Shown here: positions 11,481-22,572 of the stretch, one piece after another | How positions within the stretch are numbered: the stretch's first letter is position 1 | Layout of the letters: the number at the start of each line of letters is the position of its first letter | Assembly (NCBI GenBank): GCA_023052935.1 | Contig: CM041292.1 | Coordinates: forward strand, 175,868,400 to 175,932,399 | From: Piezodorus guildinii | Taxonomy: Eukaryota > Arthropoda > Insecta > Hemiptera > Pentatomidae | Direction: 5' to 3' | DNA length: 64,000 nucleotides | Made by a program: the position numbers and the translations under genes | Notes under the pieces: generated by a model | The model's input: only the letters and a program-made list of their open reading frames with translations | What the model was told of the DNA's origin: nothing | Database searches by the model: none

Positions 11481-13310
11481 AAATAATTCTGCTCTTTTCT
11501 CGTTCACATAAATTCGACAACTTTAGCAACTGTGATATTTGGAAAAACAAATACTTAATATTAACAGTCGAATAGTGTTCGTTTTAATTTTTTTTTCTTA
11601 CCAATTAACTTTATCTACATTAATTACATGCATACGTCATACCTCTTTAAATTTTTGAACATCAATGTTATCATTTTTGTAAACTATATAAATAACACAA
11701 GTACCGAGTATAAAATAAACTAGTTTTTAACGAAGGACTGAGATCCGGAATAAACGTTCCGCTTTGGAGAAACTTTGGAGGACTTCGGAACACATTTACA
11801 ATTGGAATCCGAAGCCTTTCCAAACTTGAGATTTACTTAGCTAGCTAATTGAATGCGCAATCCTTTCACCTTTTAGTCTAAAAGATAAAATGGCAAGTAT
11901 TTTGAAAATGCAGGATAAAAATTCTTATAAAATGGTAATCAAAGTTGGAGATAACAATAATGATCATTGATTTTTAGTTATCTAAAAAAAAAAAGGCGAA
12001 ATGCTAATTTGATAAAAGATAATATGCTAAATCAGGAATATATAGTTCTATATATTTCAGAATGCACTTAAATATCACAAAGACTTGAAAGCAAGGTTTT
12101 TGAAAGGTTCATAACCATTTCCTTTTGATAACTTAGTATTTATTTATTTATTTTATTTAATAGTATCCACCAACGGGCCCAAATCTCCCATCAGCCTACT
12201 ATTTACCCTTCCTACCCTGAAGTCAAGTCCTCCAAGCATATTAATGGCATTTATAGTGTTCTTGACCGATTTGACAAGATGGAAGATAGCAGCTACTGTG
12301 GATCTAAATCCATTAAACTCCAGCATTAACTGATTAAATGAAATTTCCCAACCAGGGTAATAGAAATATTGTTAAAATAATAAAAATTCACTCCCTTTTT
12401 TCATCACAATTTACTAGCGAGTAACTCTATGATGTGGACCCAACAATTGATCACCATTTTCTCAAGATTGAATAATATTGACTTCGTTACATCAATAAAT
12501 AATTAAATGTCCTTTAATAGGAGGTCGGTTTCATCCTCAATGAAATAATCTAATAGAGGTTTAAAATACCGAATTTAAAATTTTTCTTATAATAAGGTAC
12601 TTTTTGTTGGGTTTATTTGATATAAATTACAATATCAGATCAATCGAGAAATATGTTGTAATATAAAACTTGAAAAAATTCGACAGCAAACTATGGAAAG
12701 ATTTTTCCTTGGTTTTCCAACTTGTCAAAATCAAAGATTGAAAGCTAAGTAACGATTTTAACATTTTGAAGGTACCCATCCACTTCATGTCTCTATCCCA
12801 AAATCCCTAAGCGGCTGACATTTACAAGACCCCCGTTTATGTTTATGTGTGTGTATATATATATGATACGTTTTTTTAATTTTTAATATTCTAGGAGTTA
12901 TGAGATTGAACAACAAATAGAACGATGAAATCCAGATGGCAATAAATCCTAATTAGGAACATTTACAGGAACAAAAAATGTGTTATTAATTTGTTTATAG
13001 ACCGACTTGTTTGATTCTTTTCCTACAGAAATTCATTTTACTACATTAATAACATTGTTTTTATAATTTTCCAGAAATGAAATGGTAGGATTCGGAATGA
13101 AATAAAATGTGTAATAAATACTTTTTGGAGATAATTTCTGACACATAAACCACCCCTAACGCGTTTTTTTAATTGTACTTAAGTTTTATTTAGATAAAAT
13201 CGAATGGTGGAGTCGTGGATACTACAAGACGATTATCCATAAACATGTCCAATACATTGAGGATGTATGGTCGATTAAGATAAACATAATGAGATAATCA
13301 ATAATCAGCC
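11481..13310. other. AT-rich DNA; possible A-tailed retroposon fragment at 12133-12365 (minus)
   Basis: Read on the minus strand, 12133-12365 has a ~50-codon open stretch ending near a (TAAA)n-like tail at 12135-12160. This is the form of a LINE 3' end, but I cannot assign the family. The rest shows no coding or repeat structure I recognise. Confidence 0.3.
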
Positions 13311-13339
13311 TGATATAGAATATTTTCATTTTTCATTTC

Positions 13340-13412
13340 AGTTTCTTCAGCAATGATAAGCCTTCTCACTGCCCTGATGATGGCTTACATGTTTGATCCG
13401 AAACGTTAGAAA
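13340..13412 (+). other. Hammerhead-like / Penelope-type CTGATGA…GAAAC motif
   Basis: The sequence at about 13373-13410 reads ctgatgatgg…ccgaaacg, which matches the conserved core spacing of small hammerhead-like motifs found in Penelope-like element terminal repeats and related retroposons. Stem II would be weak (GG/CC only). No PLE reverse transcriptase is nearby. It is a motif-level observation only. Confidence 0.3.
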
Positions 13413-13734
13413 TTACGTCAAAATTGGAATATTATTTACACCACTGACTCCGGATTATTATACCTAAAAAAGAATTTGGTTACATTTAGAAAATCAACGT
13501 TCCAATTATCTCAAAGAAAAATTTTGAATTTCTGTCTTATGTTTTTTTTGGTTTGTAAACAATCAAATTATCCTTGAAGGATTAGAAACTAGAATGGTCT
13601 GGAAGAGGTATATTTTTCGATCCTTTCGCAAAAAATAAAAAGAGTTAAACGGGTTCATATGGAAACGTGCGCTGAATAATTTAAAAAAATACCTGGATTC
13701 GTCCGTGACTTTCTTTATGACTTCGGCTACAAGG

Positions 13735-13946
13735 TCTGAAAAAACATTCCTTTATACACAAAGTTGTAAAATGTAATATAAAGTGACAAATAGGGAATAA
13801 ACGTATTACTGATGTTTCCAACGAAAATGAATACACGTTTTATTGAAATCAACTTAAAAATTTTTCAAATTGAAGTATATTTAATAGTTTTTAAATTGAT
13901 TTTAAAAGTCACGGTAAGTTGAAAGTCGTGTGTTGCCCGCACCAGA
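13735..13946 (-). mobile_element. H-family terminal fragment
   Basis: The last ~210 bp of an antisense H copy end in 'gtcgtgtgttgcccgcaccaga' at 13946, preceded by the conserved 'ggtaagttgaaag' subterminal motif. The rest of the element is absent on the left. Confidence 0.8.
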
Positions 13947-14126
13947 TTTTTTATGATTATTTTTATTAACCAACTTGTCTTTATGTTGTCGTTTTTACTT
14001 ACCAGTGACTTAAAGTACTATGATCCCTTCTCTCTAAATCATTAAAACTAAAAAATATATAGAAAAGGAATACATAAACGTATTTATTTTTGTCAACCAA
14101 CTAGTTTTTTTTTTTTTTTTTTTCTA

Positions 14127-14337
14127 ATCCTGAAGAATGGTCCCTCCCATTGTGCAATGGATAAATAAAGGCATAGAAGAAGCCCTTGAAAGATTACTAG
14201 TGCATCCAGCGCATATAGCAATCCTCTTTAGAATACTTCCGGGTAACAGAAGGACGAAATGTGACATATATAAATATTAAATTTGTATTTGTATTTTTGT
14301 TTGAAAATAAAACCAGAGGGTAAGCAAAAAAAAAAAA
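14127..14337 (+). mobile_element. Short poly(A) retroposon (T family), sense copy
   Basis: This ~210 bp unit is very similar to the antisense insert at 50363-50582. It starts near 'cctgaagaatggtcc' and ends 'aaaaccagagggtaag' plus an A-run. A ~40-codon frame starting at the atg at about 14137 (MVPPIVQWINKGIEEALERL…) is preserved in both copies. The unit is therefore probably the 3' end of an unidentified non-LTR element ORF plus its UTR rather than a SINE. A homologous 3' tail recurs at 14398-14511. Confidence 0.75.
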
Positions 14338-14397
14338 ATATATATATATATATATATTATTTTTGTATTTCTATATATATAATATAGAATAATAAAC

Positions 14398-14511
14398 CTT
14401 AAAATGCCTCCGGGCAAAAGAAGGACTGTATATTGTATATTGCACATTGTTATCATTAGTATAAGTAGGTTGTAAATAGTTTGTAAATAAATTGAAAGGG
14501 TAAGAAAAAAA
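14398..14511 (+). mobile_element. T-family retroposon 3' end, second copy
   Basis: 'tgcctccgggcaaaagaagg' followed by an AT-rich UTR and 'gaaagggtaagaaaaaaaa' matches the 3' half of the unit at 14127-14337. The coding-like 5' half is missing, so this is a 5'-truncated insertion. The (AT)n stretch at 14338-14358 separates the two copies. Confidence 0.65.
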
Positions 14512-14632
14512 ATATATATAGAACCGGAGCACTCCGGTCAAGATGTTATTAATGTGAAGTTGTATTATAGTATATTAGTAAGAAGTTTATCTTTCTAGTT
14601 TCATTGTGAATAAATATACAAAAGTTTATAAA

Positions 14633-14900
14633 AATGTGTTATTCGTTAACTATAGCGAACTGCATGGGTACGGCAATAGACTGAACTATACGTCAATAGC
14701 CAAAATGCCTGTTAGAAGAAAGCTGAAAAGAAGCTGGATGAGAGACCTCCTCTGCTAAATTAAAGCCTAGGAAGGGGTGCTGTTGGGAACTTTCCTTCCC
14801 CCTGCTGCTGAAGTTTTTTATAGGACAATTTGCTTGTCACATATTGCTGCTGACAGTTGCAAATGAAAATATAAAGAGGTAATAATATATTTTATCAATA
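14633..14900 (+). pseudogene. Jockey-A-related LINE 3' fragment
   Basis: The frame ending at about 14758 gives the C-terminal signature RRKLKRSWMRDLLC then stop, matching the C-terminus of the Jockey-A RT at 35221 (RRRLKRSWMRDLLA). A 3' UTR follows with 'gggtgctgttgggaacttt' at the place where Jockey UTRs carry a GTGCTG-type hairpin. Only the final 25 or so codons remain, so it is a dead 5'-truncated copy of a sibling subfamily. Confidence 0.75.
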
Positions 14901-16535
14901 TTCATTTTTTTTTTTGTTTCTTGTAAATATTGAGTCATTTAGTTCTTTCATCACTATTTCTTCTTGTAGGACAGAATGTAATATCACAAAATAAATAAAT
15001 GTATGGGTTTTAAGGTTCAGTCTATAAACAAGCAATTTTATTTAGACTACGTTTCAAGAATTTATGTTTTTCATATTCATACCCTAAACCAAAGACACGA
15101 TAATTAGAACTTAAATCAAATGTTGTATATGAAATTCCTTGTAAAAATAAATGTGAAAAATATTATTTTGGAACATCAGAGCAATATTTAAAAAAGAGAG
15201 GTTATTAACACAAATAAAGCTGTACTTCCATTGAAAAAAACAACTAATAAGCCAGATCAAACCGCGCTCACCACTCATTTCAGAAAAATAGGACATACGT
15301 TCAAATTCTATTTACCCAAAATTATACATCATGAAAAAAAAAAGCTTCGAAAGAATTATGAAAGAAATGATAACATAAAAAAATATTAAAATTGCACCAT
15401 AAACAAAACATTAGGTGTCCAAAATTTTAATTCATGTTATGCAAATTTAATAAACACGTATTAATAATACATCTTAATAGCAATACAAATAATACTACCA
15501 TAATACACTCACCAAAGAAAGGCAGAAAACCCCATGATTGTAGGACAACACTAATTTAAAAAATCCTCTCTGAACTATTCCTGGCATCTTTGTTTCAGTG
15601 TTCTTTCAAAGTTTGTAGTATACGCACAGCTCTAAGTAAGACATTATTTTGTCTCATATTGTAATTGAATTTGTAATAATCTCTTTTATATGTATTAATA
15701 ACGTTAAAAAAATAAATTCTAATTAAAATATCTATTTGGGTACTGTATATTTATTAAGTGTACAATTCATTCTTACATTTATTCAAAAATGTTTTCTATC
15801 TAACAATTACATCACCTATTAGTTTTATATCCAAATTTTAATATTCTGTTTTTTGTTTTTTCCACTGTTACGGCATGAATTGGAGAGAAATAAACATTTA
15901 TTGACTGAACCTTAGGACCTGTAGATAACTTACATTATCAACAGTCGAGAACAAATCAAATCAACAATACTATAATATATATATATATAAATTAATATAT
16001 TAATTGATTATGGTAGATGAATTCATAAAAACACACCTAAATACACTAGAAGAAAAAATATTGTTACACCAAGTAAGAACTAAAAAATAAAATAAAATCC
16101 TACCAAACTGGATGACTGTGTTGTTACTGATCCGGCTTTGCAATATTTAATTAGGTTATCGTTGCAGGTTGGCCTTCATCTTTGAGATTTACGATCTATT
16201 TCGGTATTATTATCTCTGTAGTCGTGTAGTTAGCTGAATAAGGGATTTCATTTTTCCAACATTTTAACTGGTAAAAACTGGCATGTTTTTTATCACAACT
16301 GCTGAATTACAATTTTTTTCACGATAAATGTTCAAACTTTGTTTTTTATTAGGTTTAAACAATTTCCCATTTTTCTTGTAATATGACTTATACCACTTAC
16401 AGAATAAACATACCAAATAATAATGTTGTTTGTTGGGAGACACCCTGAATATCGCATACAATATTTTCTATTTTATTTTCTTCTAGTTTTTCCACGGCAG
16501 CACTCTCCAAGCAATTTCTATAAACCATTTTATGA
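14901..16535. other. AT-rich DNA without a recognisable gene
   Basis: I see no domain motifs in any frame. The frame at 15111-15296 is short and unconserved. The sequence near 15865-15905 ('ggagagaaataaacattta') looks like a polyadenylated retroposon 3' end, but I cannot identify the element. Confidence 0.35.
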
Positions 16536-16952
16536 ATGAATACCTCTCTTCTTTTTAATATTTCCCGTACTTTTGAATCAATTTTGAATTGTTTTATCAG
16601 ATTCACGCGTGGAATACCCAGACGCTCCCATGTTTCTAGAAGGTACACCAAGTTGAATTGGCTCTATCCCTCTTTTCGTAGGCAGTACCTCCTAGGTGTC
16701 TTTCTCTTCCGATTTTTCAAAACTAAAAAACCTCCTTATATTCTTGACATGCTTACCACTTGTTCCTCTGTCCATTCAGTAAACACTAGATCCCAACCCA
16801 TAAACTTGTATATACCTTCACACAGATCCGTCTCCTTCAAAAAATCCTTTGTTATTCGTGCTACCCTATTTTGGAATTCCTTGCCTGTATCCATTCGTAA
16901 ATCCTTATCATTGTCCACTTTAAACCCCAACTATTTCTCCATCTACCTCTAA
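16536..16952 (+). pseudogene. CR1/I-like LINE RT C-terminal fragment
   Basis: The 138-residue frame ends with 'FVIRATLFWNSLPVSIRKS', the conserved C-terminal signature (F..RA..LWNSLP..IR) seen at the end of CR1-, L2- and I-like LINE polyproteins. It is preceded by 'RRQYLLGVFLFRFF', which fits the RR…L…L.FL pattern of that tail. The RT catalytic domain is not present upstream, so this is a 5'-truncated relic. The antisense frames over the same bases (16397-16651, 16736-16930) are shadows. The clade assignment is inferred from the tail motif only. Confidence 0.65.
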
Positions 16953-17456
16953 AGTATCAATCTTCCCACCAAATGTAATATTTAAAATCTATAGATGATA
17001 CTATTCATTGTCACAAAATCCATCTTTTATTGTTAAACCGAAGTCTTAAACGACCAGACAATTATCATGTATATTGTACTTTTCTTGTTATTCTTAGTGG
17101 ACTACTCGTCCCAGAATAAAATTACTTTTCATTTCATTTACTTTGAAATCAATTATTTCTCCATTACTTCACCATATTTCTGCATAATATTATATCAAAG
17201 CAATATTTGCTATAAGGCAGGTGAAAGAAGAGGTATCAATACATATTATTGGACTGCGTTGGAACAGACTGGGTCCTCACTAGAGAGATGGACAGAAATA
17301 TAGTTTGGGATACAGTGGACGATACCTCACCGGCTGGCAGGTTAGGATTTTTACCTAACCCTACATTCTTGTTCTTTTTTGTTTTAAACCTTTCGTTTAC
17401 TTCCTTTCTATGATCGCAGATCCCATGTTCTTTAGCCTAAACATGTTCATCATTTA

Positions 17457-17500
17457 CTTAAACCTTTTAGTGTCGGACGACGATAAATCGTCGTGCATGT
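17457..17500 (+). repeat. Possible piggyBac-like MITE end (TTAA plus palindrome)
   Basis: A ttaa at about 17459 is followed within 20 bp by the palindrome acgacgataaatcgtcgt. A TTAA target beside 'accttttagtg' and an imperfect repeat resembles one terminus of piggyBac-type elements. The second terminus was not found before the SINE at 17652, so the call is tentative. Confidence 0.25.
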
Positions 17501-17651
17501 AATAGCGCATTATTCTTCGCATTGCGAGAAAACTTTATCTCTAAACAAATTCATTAATGATCTAATTTGATTGTAAATTATCAAACTTTGTTGACAAAGA
17601 ATTTTTAAACCGGTTTGGGTCCGACATTTTACACATTCTATACCGGAGTGT

Positions 17652-17945
17652 GGAAGAGCCCTGGCTGAGTGGCTTGCGCGCTAGTCTATCACGCTAAAGC
17701 TTGTGAGTTCGAATCCAAGTTCCGGCTGGAATTTTCCAAGCATTTGATTAAAGGGGATTCACTCACAGCCTCTACCCCGGGTATTTGAGACCAGTCAGCC
17801 AACTTGTGGCCACTCACAAAAATATGCCTAGGGAGTGATGACCCTACCCTATAAACTTTCATCGAGAAACGTGAGCGATAAGATGGACACTTGACACCAG
17901 ACCCTCTTCGAAATCCAAAGTCGAACTGTTTATGATAGATTGAAT
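17652..17945 (+). repeat. tRNA-derived SINE (S3 family)
   Basis: A tRNA-like head ('ctggctgagtggcttgcgcg' at about 17661, B box 'gagttcgaatcc' at about 17705) is followed by a ~220 bp body with no relation to S1 or S2. Its single-copy status in the window means the right border is only approximate. The head resembles a Leu/Ser-type tRNA by its A box, but the anticodon arm cannot be trusted. The antisense open frame at 17689-17949 is a shadow. Confidence 0.7.
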
Positions 17946-18514
17946 TCAATATTTATATTATTTGTAATTGTGTTATTCATATTATTTTCAATTGGTATTG
18001 GAGAATCATTGCCATGGTTTTATTCTCCATTTCGTTCCAAATACGTAGCATTTATAAGCATGTAAATATCATTTTTAGTTTGGTTTTTATAAGTGTTTTC
18101 CAAATCATTGCATATCGTTTTCAATTTCGACCGGTTATCTTCGTATAGACACTCGTTTTTCATCCGGCACAAAAAGGGTTATATTAGGTTTTTAAAAAAT
18201 ATTTATCCGCATAATCAATGTTTTATTTAACTTTTTTTTCTATTTCGCACTTGATAACAAAATCCAAAATAATCTAGTACCCCAGTAAAAACTTCCAGGG
18301 TCTATTGGAGCGATTTTTTTTCTGTGAAATCTATAAAATATAAAAAAAAATAAATAAATAAAAAAATCAATATTCTCTGAACCGACATCAAATACTTAAG
18401 TTGTTTACTGATTCTAATAATTGCACAAAATTTTAATTTGGAATTCATATTCGATGCCACTGATGGTATCAAAACGTATCGTATTTTTCTTAACGTCATT
18501 TTTTTTTAATGTAA

Positions 18515-19162
18515 TTTTTGTGTTTTTTATTATAAAAGCAGTAATATAGATGTGTAATATACCGTTCGAAAGCTAAAGATTTTAGAAAAAAAATATTATC
18601 TTCTTCTCAAAATTTAAAAAAATAATGGAGAGTGATGAAATTCGGTAAGAGTAACTGACTGTTGTTGATAATAAAATAATTGATTATTTAAACAAACAAA
18701 TAAAAAACACATGTTTCTATTAAAAATCAATGTAACTAATTATTTTTGTTTGTTTGTTTATTTATTTAACGTCACTTTATGCTACTATGGCTAATCGGAC
18801 GATGCTACAGTGGGAGTCCTAAATTTTGCCTATTCAGGTTTTATTAGGATCTTTAACGAGTACCTGACATCGCACAGGCTCGGGACCACATTTTAACGTC
18901 CCCTCCGAAGGACGGCGTAACTAAGGATTTTTTACTCCCATTAAAAAATCCTAGGACCACCTGCGGGTTTGAACCCGTGACCTTTGGCATGGGAGGCTGT
19001 TACGCTAGCCACCCAGCTACAAGTGATCCCATAATTATTTTTGTTTTCACTTATATATTTACATTCTTTATACATATCTTTTCATTCCTAACTGTATTTA
19101 AAAATTATTAAAATGATTTTAACAACAGTGGTATGTGAAGGCCTTGTGTTGCGCGCACCAGA
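18515..19162 (-). mobile_element. H-family copy carrying a nested SINE
   Basis: 'gtaatataccgttcgaaagc' through 'tgttgcgcgcaccaga' (ending 19162) is an antisense H copy, truncated on its left. It is interrupted between 18750 and 19032 by an S2 SINE. The H sequence resumes immediately after the target-site duplication, so the SINE is the younger element. Confidence 0.85.
18751..19031 (-). repeat. tRNA-derived SINE (S2 family), best copy
   Basis: This is an antisense insertion flanked by the ~14 bp duplication taattatttttgtt (18737-18750 and 19032-19045). The head, read on the minus strand, is 'gtagctgggtggctagcgta' with B box 'cgggttcaaacc' (18967-18978). It is followed by a body that includes the complement of 'ggctaatcggacgatgctac', and then an (AAAC/AAAT)n-type tail at 18751-18770. 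This copy defines the S2 consensus used elsewhere. Transcription would be by RNA polymerase III from the internal A and B boxes. Confidence 0.9.
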
Positions 19163-19673
19163 CTTGTTTTCATTATTTCCCATCATATTCTGACATTTGT
19201 TTTTATTACATATATTGACATGGTTTTTATTGATATTTTTATAAATGATGTACAATATGATAATCAGTAATTCCTCCTTTTTTTTGTATTTATTAGTTCA
19301 TTTTTTTATTGCTTATTATCATTGTCTATTGACAAGACAGTGTAGTGATAAAATATGTATTATAAATAATAATTACTGTCTTATTACTTAAAATACATAT
19401 TTCATCATTATACTGCCTTGTTATTTAGTATAAAATATACATTTTTAGGAGGAAAACTTTTTTTTTTTTTAAATGTTTGTTATTTTTATAGTTCTGAAAA
19501 TGGCCTAAAATTTATTTGGAATTTTTGATACGTTAAATAAGTTTTCTCATTTAAAGTTTTTAATACCCGCATTCCCGACCTACTTCTTACATTCTTCTAT
19601 TTTATGAGGATTTTTTTCCAATTATTATTTTGTTCGTCTTTTGGGTATAAAGCGTGCAATTTTTCATATCAAA
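19163..19673. other. AT-rich DNA, no recognisable feature
   Basis: This is low-complexity T-rich sequence between an H terminus and the Jockey-B target site. A 26 bp-scale imperfect inverted similarity lies around 19326-19435 ('acagtgtagtgataaaatat' versus its near-complement), and I see nothing coding. Confidence 0.4.
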
Positions 19674-20218
19674 GTTAAGGTGGTCAGGAGTACCTTGGTT
19701 AATGGCCGCAACAGCAGTTCTATTCTTTCGTAGCTCTGTGTTTGTTACATTTTCACCACGGTTCTATCAACATGTCAGCTATAAAACTTTGTGAACAGTG
19801 AGTTTACTATCAACTAAACACTTTAATATTCACGTATAGTGAGGTGAGTGACTAATTGTACCGATACGCGATATCTTATAAACTGATAGCTATCTGGTTG
19901 AGATAGCAACGTGGCCCTAATCCTATACAGTTATCTTTATTTTTAAAGGGCTAGGCCAAGTTTACTAACTCAGTCATCTCTGTTTTCGTCTAGGACTTTA
20001 TTTTGTTTTTAGTTTCATTCATTTCTTTTAAATTTTTAAAGACCATTTTTTTTTTCTATTTGTTATAATTGTTTCTTAGATATGTTTTCTTTATTAATTG
20101 TATATAGTCATGTGAATAGTTTAGTTCTTAAGTATTTATTGTATAAAATTTAGTTTTTTTTTTAATACGCAGGTGTATATAGATTTTTTTGTTTTCTTTT
20201 CTTTCATTTTAATTAATA

Positions 20219-21822
20219 ATGGACTTAGATAGAAATACGTCCGGTGAGGACTCAGAGGAGACCCCTTTCTCTGAAATAAGTGAAACGGACTCTCAATATT
20301 TAACTCGCCGTATGAAGCGGCATCGGAACTCCCTTCCTCCTGGATCTGGGGGTAATTCACCAAATAAAAAAAATAAATAAATCAAATAAAACTAAGCAGG
20401 CATCTGAGCCAAATATGTCACCGCCAAAAACCCGCAGTAAACTCACTGCAGCCAACACACTAGAACCAGTTCCATCATCATCAGCCGCTCCGTCTGTCTT
20501 CACAGCGCCATCTACCTCTGCCAGTACGTCAGGTACAGCCAACATAATTTCAGAGTCTCAAGGGTTTTGTGATCCTGAACCCCCACCAATATTTGTCAAC
20601 AACATACAAAATTTTATGTCGTTTGGTCAAGAAATTGCAGATTTGATCGGACAGCCCAACTTTCGTTGTTACTCGAGAATAAATGATATTAAGATCAATA
20701 CAACAAATAAAGACAGTTACAAAAAGCTTGTCAACCATTTGAATTCGAAAAGCTACGACTTCCATTGTTACCAATTGAAACAAGAAAAGTCATATCGTGT
20801 CGTTCTTAGAGGGCTCCACTCATCAACTCCCACAGATGCTATCAAAAGAGGGATAGAAGAAATAGGCTACAATGTCAGAAAGGTCTCTCCCGTTTTCCAT
20901 CCAAAGGGAAAATATCACTGCCTCTATTTTTCGTGGATCTAGAACCTGCCACAAATAACCCTGAAATATTCAATATAACACGACTGGTATACTCCATTGT
21001 GCGATTTGAACAGCCTAGGCCGACATCTACAATAGTACAGTGTACTAAATGTCAAAATTTGGGTCACACTAAATCTTACTGTTACCACCAGGCCCGGTGC
21101 GTCAAATGCGCCGGCCCTCATGCTACAGAGACCTGCCCGAAATCTCGTGATGAACCAGCAAAATGTGCTCTCTGTGGTGAAGCACATCCAGCGAGCTACA
21201 GAGGCTGTTCGGTCTACAAAAATCTGCTCAGACAGAGATCACAAAACCCTCTACCCAAAAGTCTGGAACAGAAAAGTAATACATCTGCACCACCTCCTGT
21301 ACTGGACAACCTGGTAAATTTTCCAGAAATTCAGAAACCTTCTGTTAACATGACTCCACTGCCAAGTACTCCAAGACCTGGAAATCAGGATCGACAGAAC
21401 ATTAGAAGCCCTCCTCCGTTATCAACTCGCAGTCTCAACAACATAGACGGCAGGCGCCTCCGAACTCCCAACCCATGGCCCAGATTTCCCATCCCCAGCT
21501 TGAAGCTCCACACCAACCAACCCCTCCTCATCAGATACCTGTTAGGGTCAAATTACCTCCAGAAAAACCTCACCCAATCCCACCCCGTTCTACTGTACAG
21601 CCAAATCAACCCAATCCTCAACCCCAAACATCCCAAAATGCATATCATAGTACCCCTCGACGGGTGCAGACTCCAGCCAATGTACCAGCTCCTTCCCAAT
21701 CCTATAATATACCCCCACCTGACTTTTACTCCATCCTTAATTCCTTCCTATTAGATCTCAAAGAAACCATCCAGCCACTTATCTCCCTTCTCACTCGTAT
21801 CCTTTTCCGAAATCCCATTTAA
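20219..21822 (+). pseudogene. Jockey-B ORF1 (gag-like, CCHC zinc knuckles), frameshifted
   Basis: This would encode the RNA-binding ORF1 protein that coats the LINE transcript. The best start is the ATG at 20219 (MDLDRNTSGEDSEE). The frame shifts in an A-run at about 20365-20375, again at about 20925-20935 and once more between about 21475 and 21754. A central domain (about 20580-20930) resembles the ORF1 middle region of Jockey-A. It includes 'RVVLRGLHSSTP', paralleled by 'RVVIKGLHASTP' in the sibling. Three cysteine-rich knuckles follow at about 21036-21225 (CTKCQNLGHTKSYC, CVKCAGPHATETC, CALCGEAHP). The C-terminus is proline-rich and ends 'ETIQPLISLLTRIL' before the stop at 21822. Confidence 0.85.
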
Positions 21823-21831
21823 TTTCCAACG

Positions 21832-22572
21832 ATGAGTGTAAAGCCCCTAGCTATCCTCTTGTGGAACGCTAATGGCCTACTCAACCACCGAGACGAACTC
21901 GACATACTCCTACATGACAATCACATACATATTGCATTAATAACTGAAACTCATTTCACTCAACGATCAAAATTTTACATACGTGACTACATCACTTATA
22001 GAACAGACCACCCAGACAACACTGCCCATGCCGGATCGTGCGTTCTTATCCATAAATCCCTTCCACATTCCCTTATTCCTACTACTCCATCTGACGCCAT
22101 ACAATCCTCTTCTGTAATAATTTTAACTCGTCCTTTCCATCTCACAGTCTCAGCTGTATACTGTCCTCCTGGTAACACCATTTCCTATAGCCTTCTTAAT
22201 TCCTTATTCCGATCTCTTGGGCCGCGCTTCATTGCTGGAGGTGATTACAACGCTAAACACCAACGATGGGGTTGTCGAGCATCCAACTCCCGTGGTAGTA
22301 TCCTTTCTAACGTCACAAACTCCAATTGTTATTCTATCCTTGCTCCTACGAATCCCACATATTGGCCTACATCTCTAAAAAAAAACCCTGATATCCTGGA
22401 TATATTTGTTACCTCTCAAATCCCTACTTCCCAAGCCGAAATCAAATCCCTGAATGACCTTTCATCTGACCACAGTCCTGTTCTGCTTTCTTTGCATTCA
22501 AACTTTGTTCCTAAACCCATCTCCTCCTACATTAATTGCAGGACGTGTAAACTGGGACCAATTTCGATATGA
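21832..22572 (+). pseudogene. Jockey-B ORF2, APE-type endonuclease domain
   Basis: This is the target-nicking endonuclease of the LINE. It starts 10 bases after the ORF1 stop. The family motifs are intact: the N-terminal 'LLWNANGL', 'ITETHF' with Glu39, 'GGDYNAKH' with Asp138 and Asn140, and 'SSDHSPV' with Ser212-Asp213-His214. The catalytic centre therefore looks functional, unlike the sibling at 32518. The frame is lost at about 22545, where a frameshift separates it from the RT part. The overlapping frame from 22454 carries on the protein. Confidence 0.85.

Noticed and set aside
17689..17949. 86-codon antisense frame
   Set aside because: It lies wholly in a tRNA-derived SINE and is antisense to its pol III promoter boxes.
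18965..19025. Functional tRNA gene on the minus strand
   Set aside because: It belongs to an S2 SINE with a target-site duplication and repeated body.
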